Positions 60,813 to 64,000 of a stretch of 64,000 nucleotides of DNA are shown here, in pieces; position 1 is the stretch's first letter, and every line of letters begins with the position of its first letter. Made by a program: the position numbers and the translations under genes. The DNA is from Riptortus pedestris. Its lineage: Eukaryota > Arthropoda > Insecta > Hemiptera > Alydidae. Under the pieces are notes generated by a model that was not told the origin of the DNA, did no database searches, and worked only from the letters and a program-made list of their open reading frames with translations. The stretch is from the NCBI GenBank assembly GCA_019009955.1, contig CM032232.1, positions 53,992,001 to 54,056,000 of the forward strand, read 5' to 3'.

Positions 60813-60955
60813 TCTTAGCAGATTTCCCTTAAGGGAGATCAGCTATTGAGTTCGTACTCATGATGCGATTTTCGAAATTTTTCTTCAAATGTCCATCAAT
60901 CCTACACAAGACATGACGAAAATGAGGTCCATTGAAAATTATATATATATACATA

Positions 60956-61005
<50 letters not shown>

Positions 61006-61820
61006 TTTGTCTGTTACCACTCTAGCGGTCGCAATTATTTCTTCATCGTTACCAAACTCGATATTTAAACGTTATATGTAAAAAGAAAGATCAAGTTCGT
61101 TAATGGTTAAATCGGACCAGGGTTGGGGGGGATTTAGAGGTGGAGAATTTTGAAAATTCAAAATATCTCCGTTACTATACGTCCAATCGAAAAAGTGTAT
61201 ATAATCAAACTTATTGAACATTATAGGTGGAATAAATATTGCTATATAAATTTATTTTATATCTTGAATATTAACGGAGATATTTACATTTTTCAGATTT
61301 CAACCTTCAGCAAACCCCCACTTCTCTCATGTTAAATAAACAGTACTCTATTATATAATAAGCCACATTCGATGCTTAAATACCAATTTTCAAGAGACTT
61401 TTATTATACGAGATTCATGGAAATATGTTCTGGTGACCTCCCCCCCCCCCAACTAACTTTTTTGTTCTACTAAAATTTGATTGATTGAGCTAAAAATTAT
61501 TCTGATTCATTATAAATTACAGTACTCGATATAATAAATAGTTTTCAATAAAATTAATACGTGATATTCCAATATATTTCGTTAATTATTTTTCTTTCCA
61601 GTCTAGATTCTATGTGTTCAGCACTACGATGTTGGCTGCTCTTTTAGTTTCGAATTCAGACATTTTCCGTTGTAGATATTATTAACTTGTAAATTGACTG
61701 AAAGATTTCTTCTTACCGTTAGTATTTATTCGCTTAACACTCACGGAGGTGTTAGCAGTATGTAGATGATTCTATTGTAAACCTTCCAGTAGGAAACCTG
61801 CTTAGTTTGCGTGGCGGTCT
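60813..61820 (-). mobile_element. Family A, long subfamily copy, about 1.0 kb
   Basis: Right end at 60813 (tcttagcagatttcccttaag), TA tract 60945-61006, core, then about 450 bp of long-subfamily sequence (acttgattgattgag, a poly-C run near 61440, tttccagtctagattctat). The left end is degenerate (cttagtttgcgtggcggtctt). The long subfamily is also seen at 46391 and 36330. Confidence 0.78.
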
Positions 61821-61945
61821 TTTAGCAGATTTCCCTTAAGGGAAATCAGCTATTGAGGTTGTACTCATGACGCAATTTTCGAAATTATTCTTCAAATGTC
61901 CATCGATCCTACCTAGGAGATGACGAAAATGAGGTCTGTTCAAAA

Positions 61946-61984
<39 letters not shown>
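61819..61984 (-). mobile_element. Family A right end, broken by family B in its TA tract
   Basis: A clean right end with the intact palindrome runs through '...gaggtctgttcaaaactg' and (TA)n, then changes abruptly into family B. The left half is not found beyond the family B block. It abuts the preceding copy end to end at about 61820. Confidence 0.8.
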
Positions 61985-61992
<8 letters not shown>

Positions 61993-62700
61993 TATATACT
62001 TTTTTCGTATACTGAATTATAAACTAGATATACGCAAAAACCTATAACGAATGTGAACAATTTTATTTGAGACGAAAGGCCCAACCGAAATGAATAAAAC
62101 TCGGTATGTGTATTAGCACTAACGCTTTCATTATAATAAGCCATACTAACATTTCTAGGGACGGGCAGGAGTGGGGGTTGTAAGGGAGGCCTGAATTTAA
62201 AATAGCGGTATTTCGTTTTCTTTTCGTTTTTCGGCAAATATGAACCTAACAAAAGTTGTTTATTTTGTTATTTAGAGTAACTTTTGTGATATTCATTTTT
62301 GACTTTTAACGAAGTATAAATGAGATATATACTATAAACTAAAGCGGGAGTCAACTATTTTATTGGGCGCTAACGATTGACCCGAACTTAACAAAACTCG
62401 GTATGTCAATTAGCATTAATTCTCCCATGATTATAAGCTATATTAAATGTTTTAGGTTCGAACGGGAGTGGGAGTTATAAGGGAGACCTGAAGTAAAAAT
62501 TCACGATATTTCATTTTCTATTTGTTTTTCGGCAAAGGTGTACATAACAAAAGTTGTTTACTTTGTTATTTAGAGCAACTTTTGTTTCATTCACTTATGT
62601 CGTAAAATGAAGTAAATACGGGATATAAGCTGAATCTATAGCGGGAGTCGACGATTTTATTAGTACTTATTTAAGTGTTTTTAATATCGGCAAATTATGA
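61985..62700 (-). mobile_element. Family B copy with two internal monomers
   Basis: The TA tract runs into tttttcgtatactgaattata. Parallel phrases (ggagtgggggttgtaaggg near 62168 and ggagtgggagttataaggg near 62465; aaagttgtttattttgttatt near 62253 and aaagttgtttactttgttatt near 62551) lie about 297 bp apart. Confidence 0.65.
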
Positions 62701-63146
62701 CAAATGATGTTATGTTTTAGCCTTATCTATTTCGATTATTTAGTACTAAGTATGATTTGGATTAGTGAGATTATAAATCCCCCTTCCCTTCGCCTCATTT
62801 ATTTATTTCCCCTAGAAAATAACTTTGTTATTTATTTCCAATAGAAATTTAAACTATAAGAGCATTTCCATTATTTAATTTGTATAATGTATTATTTAAA
62901 AAAAAAAAATCGTGCTGAATTTCCTCAATGAGTGATAGGGGAAGTAGTAGGGAATCACTCTTTGATTTTGGTTATATACTATCTTATTTCCGATATCTTT
63001 ATGTTATAGAAACAAATATGTACTATCATAACAATTAAACGTTAATGTCATTATGACAAAAGACAAAATGCTCTTAAACTCGATATGATTGTTTAAAGTA
63101 TTACTTAGGTTGCAGGGACAGCTACGATCTCTTCCCCTTGACTAGC
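62701..63146. other. No feature recognised
   Basis: AT-rich spacer between family B and family A. Confidence 0.6.
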
Positions 63147-63312
63147 TTTTTAGCAGATTTCCCTTAAGGGAAATCAGCTATTGAGGTTGTACTCATGACG
63201 GAATTTTCGACATTTTTCTTCAAATGTCCATCGATCCTACCTAGTAGATGACGAAAATGAGGTCCGTTCAAAACTGTATATATATATCTATATATATATA
63301 TATATATATATA

Positions 63313-63355
<43 letters not shown>

Positions 63356-63918
63356 ATATTTGTCTGTTACCGCTCTAGCGGTCGCAATTTTTGTTTGATC
63401 GTTACCAAACTCGATATTTAGTCGTTTTATGTCAAAAGAAAGATCAAGTTCGTTAACGGCTGAAATCGGACCACGGGGAGGGGGGGTTTAGAGGGGAGGA
63501 TTTCCGAAAATTCAAAATATCTCCGTTACTATTCGTCGGATCGAAAAATTGTACAAAATCACTCTTATTGCAAATTACATTTACTATAAATATTGTTCTA
63601 TACATTTATTCTGTATCTTGAATATTAACCGAGATATTTGCATTTGTATTCTGCGTGTGGTACTAGTAGGCTATGTTCGGACTTTCCGCCGAGAGCTCTG
63701 GCGGCCTTTTCCATAACTATCCGTCCCTCGTGAATAGGTTTAGAGGTTAGGTTAACTGTGTTTCGGGGCTAGAAACTACTGGGTTATTACGCCCTAAATA
63801 ATGTTTTAGGTTTAGAGGTTTCTTTCTATTACAGTTGTTATTAGGCAGATTTCTCTATTGTAAAACTTCACGTGGGAAATCTGCTTAGTTTACGCAGCCC
63901 CTGCGTGACGGACTTTTT
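63147..63918 (-). mobile_element. Family A (helentron-like, non-autonomous), best-preserved copy
   Basis: This is the reference copy, with both ends clean. At the left coordinate is TTTTAGCAGATTTCCC with the palindrome GATTTCCCTTAAGGGAAATC; at the right is the reverse complement of GTCCGTCACGCAGGGGCTGC, TAAAC, then TAAGCAGATTTCCCACGTG. AGCAGATTTCCC near the 5' end is inverted as GGGAAATCTGCT at the 3' end. A TA/TCTA microsatellite (63276-63360) lies centrally. Subterminal inverted repeats, a 3' palindrome and a central microsatellite fit HINE/DINE-type elements mobilised by helentrons. There is no coding capacity. The classification rests on structure only. Confidence 0.75.
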
Positions 63919-64000
63919 GAATATAATTGAAATTATTTTTAAAACCTTAATGGGGTAACCACCCCATTAATTATTTAACTCCATCAGGTAGATAAATTAT

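Noticed and set aside
63147..63918. Classifying family A as a TIR-type MITE because AGCAGATTTCCC is inverted at both ends
   Set aside because: The inverted motif is about 25-30 bases inside the 5' boundary but almost terminal at the 3' end, and no target duplication is evident; the asymmetry fits helentron-like ends better.

Overview
This window looks like intronic DNA of a large, repeat-rich, AT-rich arthropod genome, most probably an insect. The only host coding sequence I can defend is one 150-base exon at 40640-40789 on the + strand. It encodes the start of a laminin-G (LNS) domain of a neurexin, apparently LNS2 of an alpha-neurexin, with a good splice acceptor, a usable donor and phase 1 on both sides. 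I see no other exon, no tRNA or rRNA gene, and no bacterial gene structure. The window is therefore read as two very long neurexin introns flanking that exon.

Almost everything else is transposable-element debris. (1) The dominant component, here 'family A', has about 35 full, partial or nested copies in both orientations. Its left end is GTCCGTCACGCAGGGGCTGC followed by AAGCAGATTTCCC. Its right end is the palindrome GATTTCCCTTAAGGGAAATC followed by TGCTAAAA. A TA-rich microsatellite lies inside. This architecture resembles helentron-associated non-autonomous elements (HINE/DINE-like). (2) 'Family B' has a CCCGGCTTCGC-type hairpin at one end, a (TA)n tract at the other and about 300-bp internal monomers; it repeatedly adjoins the TA tract of family A. 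(3) A tRNA-derived SINE is present in about seven copies, some arranged tail to tail. (4) Protein-coding relics include a Jockey-like reverse transcriptase (38110-39190, -), a Ty3/gypsy RT piece (22998-23475, +), a Penelope-like GIY-YIG endonuclease (44750-45410, -), three zinc-knuckle C-termini of non-LTR elements (21700-21960 +, 52100-52460 +, 55885-56148 -), and another non-LTR RT piece (26562-26820, +). (5) A non-autonomous piggyBac element (49847-50773) has intact TTAA-flanked termini and keeps only its C-terminal cysteine-rich coding tail.

The most interesting signal is a set of six hammerhead-ribozyme-like motifs (near 30870, 40150, 42460, 44875, 48590 and 58350). Each combines a CUGANGA-type box, a stem II hairpin and GAAA, followed by a tiny self-complementary stem III (for example AGCGCU, AGUACU, ACGU) and a cleavage-type nucleotide. 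This is the form known from Penelope-like elements. All six lie on the - strand, antisense to the neurexin gene. One sits in a 169-bp insertion bounded by an exact 9-bp target duplication inside a family A copy.

Tandem repeats include a minisatellite with a 105-bp higher-order period built from 18- and 15-bp units (1036-1655), a 44-bp minisatellite (54985-55375), and many TA, CA and CT microsatellites. Boundaries of old repeat copies are approximate, because no alignment could be run.
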